Assembly: GCA_937949545.1 (NCBI GenBank)
Contig: CALEDR010000037.1
Span: 1 to 64,000 of the forward strand
From: an uncultured Phycisphaerae bacterium
GTDB lineage: Bacteria > Planctomycetota > Phycisphaerae > Sedimentisphaerales > Anaerohalosphaeraceae
DNA length: 64,000 nucleotides
Direction of reading: 5' to 3'
The position numbers were made by a program, and so were the translations under genes. The notes under the pieces are model-generated. The model made no database searches. It saw only the letters and a list, made by a program, of their open reading frames with translations, and had not been told where the DNA came from. Each line of letters opens with the position of its first letter. Within the stretch, counting starts at the first letter, position 1. This document shows, piece after piece, positions 8,859 to 18,066 of this stretch.

Positions 8859-11800
8859 TCAGGCAACCGCCGTGTCTGCGGCGTTTTCTATGCTTTCAAA
8901 CTGAACACTGATTTTTTTGCTGACTCCCTGCGTCTGCATCGTAATGCCGTACAGAATATCGGCGATGCTCATGGTTCTTTTGGAGTGTGTAATAATGATA
9001 AACTGGCTGTGCTGCTTGTATTCCTGAACAATCAGGTTAAAGCGTTCATTGTTGGCTTCGTCCAGAGCCGCGTCGACCTCGTCCAGCACGCAGAACGGCG
9101 ACGGTTTGCTTTGAAAGACGGCGAAAAGCAGGGCAATGGCGGTCATGGTTTTTTCGCCGCCGCTGAGCAGGCTGATGGTTCGCGTTTCTTTTCCGGGGGG
9201 ACGGGCCACAATCTCGATGCCGCTTTCGAGCAGGTCCTCCGGGTTTTCCAGAAAGATATCGGCTTTGCCGCCGCCGAACAGTTTTCGGAAAATCTGCTGA
9301 AAGTGCGTCCGAACCTGTTCAAAAGTGGCGGCAAATTTTTCCCGGCTTTCCCGGTTAATCCGCTCAATAAGCTGCTGAAGCTGAGTTTTGCTCTGCCGGA
9401 GGTCTTCCGCCTGGGTTTCAAGGAAAGCTGCCCGTTTTTCCAGCTCTTCCTGCTGGTCGATGGCCTCCACATTCACATGTCCCAGCCGTTCGATTTTTTC
9501 CCGGAGCCCACGAATTTCCTCCTGAACAGCCTCCCAGTCGGTCTGCTCTTCCCGGAAGGTTTCGTATTGGGCCAGGAGGTCCATCTGGAGTTCCTCCCGA
9601 ACCCGCTGCATCAGGTCTTCCTGACGGACCTGGATCTGTCCTAAGTCCATCTGAATCTGATGGACGGCTTCTTCGATTTCCAGCTGAAGGCGCCGGCTCT
9701 GACGGAGATGCTGTTCATTTTCCTTCTGCTGGGCCTGAAGTATTTTGATTTCTTTGTGCAGAGAGCGGCTCTGTTTCTGGGCGGTTTCTTTTTCCAGATA
9801 AAGACGGTTCAGCTCGGACTCGGTCTGCAAAATCATCCGTTCGGCCTGAACGGCCTGTTCCTGACTGCTGTGCCGCTCTGTTCGGGCGGTCTCCAGAACC
9901 ATTCGGCTGTGCTGGAGCTGGCTCTGCAGCGAGGCAATCTGCTGATGAATAGACTTTTGCTGTTCGGCGGCCTGTCCATGCCGGATTTTCAAATCCGTCA
10001 GGGCGGCGGTCAGTTTTTCCATTTCTGCTTTCTTGCCCTCCAGCGCTTTCTGAAGGGCGGAGATTTGCTCCGTGCGCTGACGGTTGAGCTCTTCCAGTTC
10101 CTTCAGTTTGCCCTGCGATTCATGTTCCCGCCGGACGGACTGCTGAATTTCTTCTTCCAGCTGCTTCATTTCTTCGAGAATCAGCGGCTGTTCATCCGTC
10201 AGCCGTTTGAGGTTTTGTTCCATAACCCGCAGCTGCGATTCGGCATCCACGCGTTCCGTGGAGGCCTCATAGATGCTTGTGCGGAGATCCTGACAGACTT
10301 TGGACAGATGCATATATTTCTGGTCGGCCTGCTGGAGATGCTCTTCCTGCAGGCGGATTTGCTCCTGAAGATCCCGAAGTTTTGATTCAATCTGTTCAAT
10401 TCTGCTTTTTCGAGACAGCAGACCTGCCGACCGGCTCACAGGGCCGACGGAAAGAAGCATTCCATTGGTTACAAGATGGCCCTGCGGGGTCACAAACTGA
10501 TACTCTTTTCCGAGCCGGGCGGCCAAATCCAGAGCTGTTTCCGGAGAATCCACCAGCAGGACTTTTCCGAGCAGGGACCAGCAGACCGGAGCATAGCGTT
10601 CTTCAAAACGGATGAATTCAATGAGCCGGCCCCGCACGCCGTTCAGTTCCCGAATGTCGAGACAATCCTGGAAGGGCTCGTAACGGTCCAGGCAGATTGC
10701 CTGAAGACGGTTTTTCAGGGCGGAATGAATGGAGGGGTCTTCCAAAAACCGTCGGGTGTCATTGACCAGAAGGGCCTGCAGGGCGGGACCGAGTGCGGCT
10801 TCCACTGCCGGCGCATACTCCACGTCCGTGCGGAGGATATCCGCCAGCACGCCGTCCAGCAGCCCGGATTGTCCGTTTCGACGGTGCTGATGGAGAATGG
10901 TTTTGACCGTTTCGCTCAATCCTTCCCGTCGATTCTCCATTTCACGCAGGACTTTCCATTCCGCCGTCAGGGCGCTTCGCTGCTCCTTGAGTTGTTCGAG
11001 TTTTTTTCTCAGGAGTGTTTCTTCCTGTCCTACGGTTTCCATCGCCGCTTTTTGCTCGGAGAGGGTCTGGTTGAGCTTCTGCAGGACGTTTTGGATTTCT
11101 TCCAGACGTGTCTGCAGTCGGGCTTTTTCGGTAAGCCAGAGGGCCGTCTGTTCCTGGGCCTGAGCGGCTTTTCCGCTCAGACGGGTTTTTTGCCCGGTCA
11201 GATTATTTCGGTAATGATTCAGACTCTGGATTTCGTTGTGGAGCTGGGCCGTTCGGCGCACGATGTCCAGAATGCCGGATTTTTCGTCATCGAGCTGCGC
11301 CTGGATTTCCGCATAGATTCGGCCGACCTGCCGTATCTGCTCCTCCTGCTGCTGCATCTGACGGTTGAGTTCGTTCAGGCGGTCCTGCCCAGTCTGCATG
11401 TCCTGTCGAAGGACCTGGATATGGTCCAGGAATTGTGAGCATTGACGGCCGGCGCTTCGAATTTGTTCGTCGGCGCGGCTTTTTCTTTTTTGGAGCTCGG
11501 TGAATCGGTCTTTCAGGAACCGGATTCGCTCAATCTGCTGTTCGATTCGACTGCGGGCGGCAATCAAGGTATTATCCCAGCGGCTGATTTCCGCTTCCAT
11601 TTGGCTGATTCGGCTGTGCAGAGCGCTGTCGGCTGCCTCCCGCCGGGATATCTCTGCGGTATTCTGCGCAAAACGTTCCTGCCACTGCGCCAGGATGCGT
11701 TCTTTCTCCTGCTGCTGGGTTTTGAACTTATGAAACTCGGCGAGAGAAAAACGGACTCTGAGCTCTTTGAGGCGATTGGAGTATTCCAGGAAATTGCGTG

Positions 11801-12431
11801 CCTTGCCGGCCTGCAGTTTGATGCTGCGGAGCTGCCGCTGCACCTCATTGATGATGTCGGCCAGACGAAGCAGATTCTGCTCGGCGCGTTCGAGTTTGCG
11901 TTCCGCTTCTTTTTTGTGCACCTTAAACCGGCTGATGCCCGCCGCTTCTTCGAAGATAATCCGCCGGTCCACTTTGGAGGCTTGAAGCAGCTGGTCGATT
12001 TGGCCCTGTTCGATGATGGAATAAGCGCTGACGCCGACCCCTGTGTCCAGGAAGAGGCTGCGGATATCCCGAAGCCGGCAGGGCTTGCCGTTCAGAAGAT
12101 ATTCGCTTTCTCCGCTTCGGAAAAGCCGTCGAGTGACGGTCAGTTCATCCTGCTCCAGCCCGAGGGTTTGCCCCTGCGAGAAATGCAGGGATACTTCCGC
12201 CATTCCGCATGGTTTTCGGCTGCTGGAGCCGCTGAAAATCACATCGGCCATCTGGCCGCTGCGCAAATTTTTTGGACTTTGGCTGCCCAGAACCCATTTT
12301 ATAGCATCGACAACATTGCTTTTTCCGCATCCGTTCGGACCGACAATGGCCGTAATCGGCTGGGTAAATTGGAGTTCTGTTTTGTCGGCAAAGCTTTTAA
12401 AGCCATTGATAACAACCTTTTCTAATCTCAT
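8859..12431 (-). CDS. smc: Chromosome segregation ATPase SMC
   Basis: A full-length 1190-residue SMC protein that loops and condenses DNA in the nucleoid. The N-terminal Walker A is GPNGCGKSNVVDAIKW (about residues 31-46). Two long coiled-coil arms (about 165-510 and 670-1010) flank a hinge near 515-660 (RNGQSGLLDGVLADILRTD and following Gly-rich part). The C-terminal head has the signature LLSGGEKTMTAIALLF and Walker B FCVLDEVDAALDEAN. Start MRLEKVVINGFKSF is the standard SMC opening. No scpA or scpB is adjacent. A codon-level overlap with the next gene is possible only if that gene uses its upstream TTG. Confidence 0.97.
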   Translation of the reverse strand: MRLEKVVINGFKSFADKTELQFTQPITAIVGPNGCGKSNVVDAIKWVLGSQSPKNLRSGQMADVIFSGSSSRKPCGMAEVSLHFSQGQTLGLEQDELTVTRRLFRSGESEYLLNGKPCRLRDIRSLFLDTGVGVSAYSIIEQGQIDQLLQASKVDRRIIFEEAAGISRFKVHKKEAERKLERAEQNLLRLADIINEVQRQLRSIKLQAGKARNFLEYSNRLKELRVRFSLAEFHKFKTQQQEKERILAQWQERFAQNTAEISRREAADSALHSRISQMEAEISRWDNTLIAARSRIEQQIERIRFLKDRFTELQKRKSRADEQIRSAGRQCSQFLDHIQVLRQDMQTGQDRLNELNRQMQQQEEQIRQVGRIYAEIQAQLDDEKSGILDIVRRTAQLHNEIQSLNHYRNNLTGQKTRLSGKAAQAQEQTALWLTEKARLQTRLEEIQNVLQKLNQTLSEQKAAMETVGQEETLLRKKLEQLKEQRSALTAEWKVLREMENRREGLSETVKTILHQHRRNGQSGLLDGVLADILRTDVEYAPAVEAALGPALQALLVNDTRRFLEDPSIHSALKNRLQAICLDRYEPFQDCLDIRELNGVRGRLIEFIRFEERYAPVCWSLLGKVLLVDSPETALDLAARLGKEYQFVTPQGHLVTNGMLLSVGPVSRSAGLLSRKSRIEQIESKLRDLQEQIRLQEEHLQQADQKYMHLSKVCQDLRTSIYEASTERVDAESQLRVMEQNLKRLTDEQPLILEEMKQLEEEIQQSVRREHESQGKLKELEELNRQRTEQISALQKALEGKKAEMEKLTAALTDLKIRHGQAAEQQKSIHQQIASLQSQLQHSRMVLETARTERHSSQEQAVQAERMILQTESELNRLYLEKETAQKQSRSLHKEIKILQAQQKENEQHLRQSRRLQLEIEEAVHQIQMDLGQIQVRQEDLMQRVREELQMDLLAQYETFREEQTDWEAVQEEIRGLREKIERLGHVNVEAIDQQEELEKRAAFLETQAEDLRQSKTQLQQLIERINRESREKFAATFEQVRTHFQQIFRKLFGGGKADIFLENPEDLLESGIEIVARPPGKETRTISLLSGGEKTMTAIALLFAVFQSKPSPFCVLDEVDAALDEANNERFNLIVQEYKQHSQFIIITHSKRTMSIADILYGITMQTQGVSKKISVQFESIENAADTAVA

Positions 12432-12508
12432 TCTTGTCTGAACCTTTTGTAGGAGCCTTTGTTGTGCGACAATTTATGTCCTTTATATCTTCTATCGGTT
12501 CTCTTCTC

Positions 12509-14161
12509 TTATTTATTATCGGTCTTTTGCTCGGCTTTCTGCAGGAAAGAACCCGCCTGGGTCATCGGGCCGGCCAGAAAGTCGGCATTCACCATTTTGT
12601 TTTCCGTTAACTGCTTGAGCAGGAGGAGAATATCCTGATAGGGAACGGCCAGTCCCGGCTGTTTTTTCGGATTGCTGCTTGTGTCGGCGCTTTCTCCGAG
12701 TGTTCGAATCAGGGCGGACAATTCACGGTTTGAATAAATCGGCCCAATCAGGCGGGGACGGGCCGGATGTCTTCGCGAGACGGCGATCATTTTATCCGCG
12801 GGGTTGGCATTCAGAAGGACCCCTGTTTCGTCGGATTGAAGAAAGATATCCGGGCTGCAGTGAATGGGGCTTCCGAACAGGACGATTTTCGGTTCTTCAG
12901 AGCGAAAGACATAAATGAGCGGGCGTCCTGCGCAGAAGACCCTGTCCACAACGAAGCTGTCGGCGACAAGATTGCGGGAAATGGAGGGGCTTTGAATCCG
13001 CTCTAATTGTCTATAGGCCGTTAAGCGTACGGCCGGAAGCTCGCTGGAAGCGGCTTGAAGAAGAATGGGTTCCGATTTCCGGGGACGTACAGTCAGCCCT
13101 ATGGTTTCAATAGCGTCCAGGCAGTAGGGACTGCTTGTGTCTTTGCAGAAGGCTTCCATAACCGGCAGGGCCTGTTCTTCGCCCAGGTTGAGCATGCAGC
13201 GTGCAGCGTGAAAACGTAAGGCGGGGTCTTCGGAAGTCAGCAGAGGGGCCAATCGGCTCAGGACTTTTCTGCCGACAGCCTCGAGAGCAGCTTCTGGATT
13301 GAATTTTTCGGTGTCATTTTTGAACTTATTCAGAAGTCCTTCGATATGCCGGTCGACGGCGGTCTCATCGTCCGGCAGATACAAATTTTGAACGACGGAA
13401 AGGAATCGTTCTTTCTGGTCGCGATAACGGGCCGGTATTTTCAAAGAGATTTCGGTGGAAGAGACAGCGGCTGCTATATTGGCCCCGAACCGTTCATTGA
13501 GTCGGTTTCGGATGGCATTCACAGCTGTAAAGGAGGGTTTGCGAAGCACCAGAGATACGCTCGTATCGTTTTCCACAACCCCGCCTCCCAAAAGATACCA
13601 ATTGGAAGCATTTTCCTCATCCAGTTTGTTTCGAAACAGCTGTCCATGAGCGGAGGCGAATGTTTTGGCATACTGGTCATAGCGGATAAAAGTGCTGCGT
13701 TCTTTCAGCGGGGCTGTGTAAACATACCCGCCGTCCAGAGAAGTTGTCGGACTTCGGTCGAGCGGAAAAACCAGAAGGTCAAAAGTCTCTTTTCTTTCAG
13801 CCAAAGGCGGGATGGTGCCGGTGATTTCCACGACGGCTGTATTAGGGCTGTCGATGAACTGACGGGGATTAAGACCGCCTGTTGTAGGCAGCTGCTGGCG
13901 AATGTATTTTTCCAGTTCATTCCGCAAGGCCGGCGGGCATTCAGAGGACCCTGTGCCGTTAAGCCCTGCGGCAATGCCGAATCCGCGAACCTCAATGGCA
14001 TTAAACTGGTAAATATCCGCCAGATTTCCGATGGTCGTATTTAAGTCAACCGGCTCTTCCAGGGGTAAAGCAGGTTTCGGCTGTGGGCTGCAGCCGAAAA
14101 GAAGGATGACGGCCGCCGTGAACACCCGTCTGCTTTGAGCAGAAATTTCAACGTTTCTCAT
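12509..14161 (-). CDS. FlgI-like (flagellar P-ring) domain lipoprotein with C-terminal HEAT-like region
   Basis: 550 residues. The N-terminus carries a lipoprotein signal, AAVILLFGC (lipobox Cys at about residue 24). Residues about 40-290 resemble FlgI: IGNLADIYQFNAIEVRGFG, then GIAAGLNGTGSSECPPALRN, VVEITGTIPP and VSLVLRKPSFTAVNAIRNRLN. The rest contains short alpha repeats (LTSEDPALRFHAARCMLNLG, ASSELPAVRLTAYRQLERIQ), suggesting HEAT repeats, and a beta-rich tail. FlgI is normally a periplasmic ring protein of the flagellum, but no other flagellar gene is nearby and this form is lipid-anchored. It may be a planctomycete envelope ring or scaffold protein; the role is unknown. A good sigma-70 promoter precedes it. 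Confidence 0.75.
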   Translation of the reverse strand: MRNVEISAQSRRVFTAAVILLFGCSPQPKPALPLEEPVDLNTTIGNLADIYQFNAIEVRGFGIAAGLNGTGSSECPPALRNELEKYIRQQLPTTGGLNPRQFIDSPNTAVVEITGTIPPLAERKETFDLLVFPLDRSPTTSLDGGYVYTAPLKERSTFIRYDQYAKTFASAHGQLFRNKLDEENASNWYLLGGGVVENDTSVSLVLRKPSFTAVNAIRNRLNERFGANIAAAVSSTEISLKIPARYRDQKERFLSVVQNLYLPDDETAVDRHIEGLLNKFKNDTEKFNPEAALEAVGRKVLSRLAPLLTSEDPALRFHAARCMLNLGEEQALPVMEAFCKDTSSPYCLDAIETIGLTVRPRKSEPILLQAASSELPAVRLTAYRQLERIQSPSISRNLVADSFVVDRVFCAGRPLIYVFRSEEPKIVLFGSPIHCSPDIFLQSDETGVLLNANPADKMIAVSRRHPARPRLIGPIYSNRELSALIRTLGESADTSSNPKKQPGLAVPYQDILLLLKQLTENKMVNADFLAGPMTQAGSFLQKAEQKTDNK

Positions 14162-14231
14162 AAAAAAACTCCCCGAATAAAGAAGGCCGAAAAGGACTTT
14201 TTATCTCTTGTTTCTGTTGGAATGGTAAAAT

Positions 14232-14260
14232 AGGATAGATGAAAGCCTTTGCATGGTCAA
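14232..14260 (-). promoter_or_regulatory. Sigma-70 promoter of the FlgI-like gene
   Basis: On the minus strand: TTGACC (14260-14255), a 17-base spacer and TATCCT (14237-14232). It lies about 70 bases upstream of the ATG at 14161. Confidence 0.6.
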
Positions 14261-14278
14261 GCACAATCCCTATTTGTT

Positions 14279-14315
14279 TAAAAAGACCGCAAGCACGACA
14301 GATAGGGCTTGCGGT
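14279..14315 (-). terminator. Rho-independent terminator after the secreted ClpP-fold gene
   Basis: Minus-strand hairpin ACCGCAAGC / GCTTGCGGT is not exactly palindromic in naming order but pairs 9 of 9 bases (14315-14307 with 14294-14286, 12-base loop), followed by CTTTTT. It directly follows the stop at 14327. Confidence 0.8.
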
Positions 14316-14326
14316 TGCTGATTCAG

Positions 14327-15868
14327 TTAATATCCCTGCATCAGCCTTCGCTGCTGAATCGTAAGCAGGGTTTGGGCGGAAAGAAGGTTTTTCTGGAGCG
14401 TTTCGAGAGAAATTCCGGCGGGAAGTGCTCCAGGCCAGCGCCGAGCCAGGCCGATGGCCCGCTGATAATCGGCGATCATTTCGGAAGTAACGGCGATTAG
14501 CTGCCTCCGGATTTCGGGGATATTTCCGGTCGGCTGCTGCTCTGTTATTTTCTCGCGGTCCTGCAGGCCGGAGCGGTCTCGGGTTGTAATTTCCCGTCCG
14601 TAACGGTCCTGCAGAGGGATGTCGGTGTTTCCGGCATCTCTTTCGTTATAATAACGGTCCCAGAGCCGATCTGAATCTATCAGCCGTACCGTTCCACGGC
14701 GGTAGTTTTCGTATTGTCCGCCGCGCGTGACTTCCCGAGTCACGGTGCTTTTGACGGCCATCTCTTCCAACGTGTTCAGGTGATTCTCCAGTGTGCTGAC
14801 GCGGTCTTCCTGGGCCTGGATTTTGGCCAGGAGCTGCTCCAGATTCTTTTTGGCGGTTGTGAATTTTTGAATGGTGCTTGACAGACCGGCGACATTGACT
14901 ATCGGCACTTCACTGAGCCCCATATCAGAAAGGACTTCACTGAGAGAGGCGGCCTGTTTGTCGGCCAATTTCCAGCGTACGGCCTCTGCGGAAGGCACAG
15001 AAAGCAGTTTGCCGACGGAGCGAAGGGGAGAGCCGCCGGACGGCAGGGTTTCCGGCAGTCCTTCCGCGATTGTCCGCACCACGGCCTGGTTTTCCTGTCT
15101 GCGGGAGATTTCTACAATGGACGATTTCCCGTCAGGAGTTCGGACTTCAGCGATTGTTAAGTGTTTATCGATAAAAGCCTGTGCCAGCAGTTCGGGACGA
15201 TTGCCTCGCTGGGCCAAAGTGGCGGCATAGACGCTGAATGAAGACAAGCTGTCCGGTGCATAGGTTTCGAGCATCTGAAGATATTCTTCGTTGGTCTTTG
15301 TGCCGGCTGTTCCCAACGGTCCTACGGCGCCCATTGCGGCGGTAGGGGAGATGTAAATTTTTTCGCAGGCCAGTGCCACAATGGCGGCGGCGGAAAACGC
15401 TCCGCCGTACTGGCCGCCCGACACAAACGCAGCTACACGGGTGCCTGTATTGTCCGCGGCGGTTGTAATCGCCTCGGCAATCTGCCGCATTGGTCCTCCC
15501 TGGCCTCCGGGCAGGTCTATCTGAATGATAATGCCCTTCGGCCCCTGGTCGGCGGCTTTCAGAATCATGGAAGCGGCTTCCTGGGCGACGGCTTCCGAAA
15601 CCAGGACTTCCGGCTGTTCAAGCCGGATGAGCATAACGGAATCCCGTCGGCCCTGATTGTCTCGGGTAATTTCATATTCGCTTAAATCCATCGGAACGGA
15701 CTGATTTTTCTCTGCATTGAAAACGAGGACCTTTCCGGCGGATTTTCTGTGGGTTCGAAATCCTGTAAAGGTCTCTCCTGTTGTGCGATGTTTAAATGTG
15801 TCCGCCCAGGACGGGATGGAAATCAGGATTGCAAGGAACACAAACGGAATTCGTCTGTACGGTGTCAT
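14327..15868 (-). CDS. Secreted ClpP/SppA/NfeD-fold serine protease-like protein 1
   Basis: A 513-residue exported protein: signal peptide at residues 1-22 (IPFVFLAILISIPSWA), a small N-terminal beta domain, then a ClpP/crotonase-fold domain at about 95-300. The block GGQYGGAFSAAAIVALACEK followed by IYISPTAAMGAVGP matches the serine-containing helix and oligomer strand of NfeD/SppA-type proteases; the nucleophile would be the Ser in AFSAAA. The preceding strand GIIIQIDLPGGQGGP fits the oxyanion loop. A C-terminal coiled coil and charged tail follow. It is a paralogue of the gene just upstream (15914-17098), 45 bases away, so the pair likely form one unit. Substrate unknown; there is no NfeD membrane domain. 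Confidence 0.75.
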   Translation of the reverse strand: MTPYRRIPFVFLAILISIPSWADTFKHRTTGETFTGFRTHRKSAGKVLVFNAEKNQSVPMDLSEYEITRDNQGRRDSVMLIRLEQPEVLVSEAVAQEAASMILKAADQGPKGIIIQIDLPGGQGGPMRQIAEAITTAADNTGTRVAAFVSGGQYGGAFSAAAIVALACEKIYISPTAAMGAVGPLGTAGTKTNEEYLQMLETYAPDSLSSFSVYAATLAQRGNRPELLAQAFIDKHLTIAEVRTPDGKSSIVEISRRQENQAVVRTIAEGLPETLPSGGSPLRSVGKLLSVPSAEAVRWKLADKQAASLSEVLSDMGLSEVPIVNVAGLSSTIQKFTTAKKNLEQLLAKIQAQEDRVSTLENHLNTLEEMAVKSTVTREVTRGGQYENYRRGTVRLIDSDRLWDRYYNERDAGNTDIPLQDRYGREITTRDRSGLQDREKITEQQPTGNIPEIRRQLIAVTSEMIADYQRAIGLARRWPGALPAGISLETLQKNLLSAQTLLTIQQRRLMQGY

Positions 15869-15913
15869 ATTGTCACCTCCATGCTTTCAGATCTCTTTCG
15901 TTTTGACGGAAGT

Positions 15914-17098
15914 TTACCGCATTGTTCGGATGTTTTCATACTCGGCTTTTACTGTATTTCGAAATCGAATAACTTTTTCTTCACTGACCGGAACATCCGG
16001 ATACTTCTGTTTCAGGCGAATCAGGGATTCGGTTTGCCGAAGAATATCCTGCAGAGCCTTGAGGACTTCCGAGCGGTTCGGGTTTTGTTTGGCGGTTAAC
16101 TCTTGGAACCGCAGGTCGAGGGTTTCCATCAGTTTGTTGAAGCGTTTGCTCACCAGTTCCAGTTCTTCGCGGGCTTTCGGGATATCCTGGTTGACTTCAA
16201 TCTGCACATCCGATGCATTCAGCAAGGCCAGCAGGCGGCTTCGGCTTTCTGCGATTCCATCGGCCATTCCGCAGCGGACAGCTCGTTCGGGTGTGAGGGT
16301 CAGCAGTTCCCCTTTTTTGCAGAAGATTTCCACAACCTGGTCGCCGGGCTGTTTGTTTTTGGCCTCGATGAAGAGGGGTTGACTTCCCCGTCGGATTTCC
16401 AGCACTTCAATATCCATATTTTCCATTGCCTTGGCCAGAATGCCCGGACGCTTATTTTTTTCGGCCAGGGCTGCCAGATATCCTCTCCAGGCGGAGCCGA
16501 ATTTTTCACCGATGGCTTCTCCGTACACCTCTTTTTCCGTTTTAAACCCTTTATCGGTTTCCACGATAGCCGTGACGGCCCCCATCGCCGTATTGGGAGC
16601 CATATAAATCTTATCGCACGCCAGTGCCACCGCAGTGCCCGCCGAATAAGCCCCCAGGTTCTTTTCACCTTTGATGTAGGCAACCGTCGGGCAGAAACGA
16701 AGCCCGGAAATACCGGCACAGAGCCGCTGAGTCAGGTCCACCCGTCCGCCCGGCGTATCAATTTCGATGAGGATAAAAAGCGGACCTCGTCGGGCCTCTT
16801 TCCGAAGGGCTTCCTCAAAAGCGGATGTCTCTATCTCATAGGCGATTTCATCTGAGATGGAGAGCACCGGAACAAGTCGATTTCTCCCCTCCGGATTTAT
16901 CCGGACGTCAAAGTCAGACAGGTTGATTTTCTGGAACCCTCTCTCTTGGGTTTGGATTTCAGCTGTGCCGTTTTCATCGGCTGCAATCACATAGCCGTGA
17001 TAGAGAATATCCGGCTGGGTCAAATGTCTGAATGTGTCGGCAGCGAGAAATGCCTGACAGGCCTGGAACAGGTATATCCATATCCATTTTCCGCCCAT
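15914..17098 (-). CDS. Secreted ClpP/SppA/NfeD-fold serine protease-like protein 2
   Basis: 394 residues. A short hydrophobic N-terminus (WIWIYLFQACQAFLAAD) serves as signal peptide. The ClpP-fold core includes LFILIEIDTPGGRVDLTQRL and GAYSAGTAVALACDKIYMAP, with the presumed nucleophile Ser in GAYSAG, then NTAMGAVTAIV. The order and motifs equal those of SppA/NfeD-type proteases and of its neighbour. The C-terminal 110 residues are helical and charged (SKRFNKLMETLDLRFQELTA). It starts with ATG after AAGGATCC, a poor ribosome site. With its paralogue it may form a periplasmic hetero-oligomeric protease. Confidence 0.75.
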   Translation of the reverse strand: MGGKWIWIYLFQACQAFLAADTFRHLTQPDILYHGYVIAADENGTAEIQTQERGFQKINLSDFDVRINPEGRNRLVPVLSISDEIAYEIETSAFEEALRKEARRGPLFILIEIDTPGGRVDLTQRLCAGISGLRFCPTVAYIKGEKNLGAYSAGTAVALACDKIYMAPNTAMGAVTAIVETDKGFKTEKEVYGEAIGEKFGSAWRGYLAALAEKNKRPGILAKAMENMDIEVLEIRRGSQPLFIEAKNKQPGDQVVEIFCKKGELLTLTPERAVRCGMADGIAESRSRLLALLNASDVQIEVNQDIPKAREELELVSKRFNKLMETLDLRFQELTAKQNPNRSEVLKALQDILRQTESLIRLKQKYPDVPVSEEKVIRFRNTVKAEYENIRTMR

Positions 17099-17202
17099 AA
17101 CAGGGATCCTTATTTTTAATTATATTATGAAATTCTACGGCTATTGTATCGTTATGGGTGTCGAAAAACCAATGTTTCTTTCGAGAATGACCGTGAAAGA
17201 TT

Positions 17203-18021
17203 TCAGGCGCAGGACCTCTTGTTTTTGTGTTTTTGGAGTGCCTTTTGACTTTTTCGATGGGTTTTCTGGAGAATCTCTCGAGCGAACATTTTGGCGGACA
17301 GGGTCCATCGGGAGATTCCCAAATAAGAAAATAAAAACCGAAGTTTGTCGGTTTGACCGGCCGGAGTACAGTGGTAGTTCAGAGAAGCCAAATCCGCCTG
17401 CCGATTTTTTCGAAAGGGTCGAAACCGCTCCGCTGCTTCCAAATCAATCAGAATCACCCGAATGGGTTTGCAGTCTGGTTTCAGAAGGATATGCTTGGGG
17501 ACCAAATGGCGATGACAAAAACGAAGCTGATGAAGCTTCCGAATTGCGGAAGCGACGGCGGCAATCATTTCTTTTCGGCACGAACACGTTGGCTTTTTCA
17601 GAGTCCATTGAGACAACAAGGTGCTCAGCGGGATAAATTCGTTCGCAAATTCCGTAATCAGGACGGCTTGCGTATGTCCGTCTTTGCGGCGGCAGCCGAA
17701 ATAAAGCGGGCGGGGGACCGCGATTCCTTTCCGCTCCAGAAGAAGCAGATTCTGAAATTCCCTCTGAAGAGTCGGAATACCTCTCAGCGGATGCAGCAAA
17801 GACCGGCTGAAATAGTCGGATTGTCTCTTAACAATCAAATTTCCTGCTTCCGACTTCCACAAAAACACCTGGCTGAAACCGGAGTGTTTCTGATTCGGCT
17901 TATCCAGCGGAGCCAGCGGCATTTCCCAAAGCGTCTCGAAATCAATTTCGCCGAATTTGCCCGCGGTGATTGCCCGAATGCGGTGTTCTCGCAGCCCCTT
18001 CTGCTTGTTTAGAGTCTGCAA
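17203..18021 (-). CDS. Lipopolysaccharide kinase (WaaP/InaA)-like protein with altered catalytic loop
   Basis: 272 residues with a eukaryotic-kinase-like fold of the WaaP/KdkA/InaA group, which phosphorylate LPS core sugars on the cytosolic side. Visible elements: a lysine strand (GNLIVKRQSDYF), the linker LQREFQNLLLLERKGIAVP, catalytic loop region LHQLRFCHRHLVPKHILL and metal strand VILIDLEAAERF. In active relatives the loop reads H-x-D; here it is HRH, so the catalytic aspartate is replaced by histidine, while the metal-binding Asp is kept. The protein may be a pseudokinase or use another base. The C-terminal tail is very basic. Gene lies alone on the minus strand between the ApgM gene and the protease pair. 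Confidence 0.7.
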   Translation of the reverse strand: MQTLNKQKGLREHRIRAITAGKFGEIDFETLWEMPLAPLDKPNQKHSGFSQVFLWKSEAGNLIVKRQSDYFSRSLLHPLRGIPTLQREFQNLLLLERKGIAVPRPLYFGCRRKDGHTQAVLITEFANEFIPLSTLLSQWTLKKPTCSCRKEMIAAVASAIRKLHQLRFCHRHLVPKHILLKPDCKPIRVILIDLEAAERFRPFRKNRQADLASLNYHCTPAGQTDKLRFLFSYLGISRWTLSAKMFAREILQKTHRKSQKALQKHKNKRSCA

Positions 18022-18066
18022 TCGAAAAAACCTCCTCAGAGGTGCGGATATTGTATTTTGGTTCTG

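Noticed and set aside
8811-12441. Long plus-strand frames opposite smc
   Set aside because: They are antisense shadows of the SMC coding sequence, hydrophobic and without family motifs.
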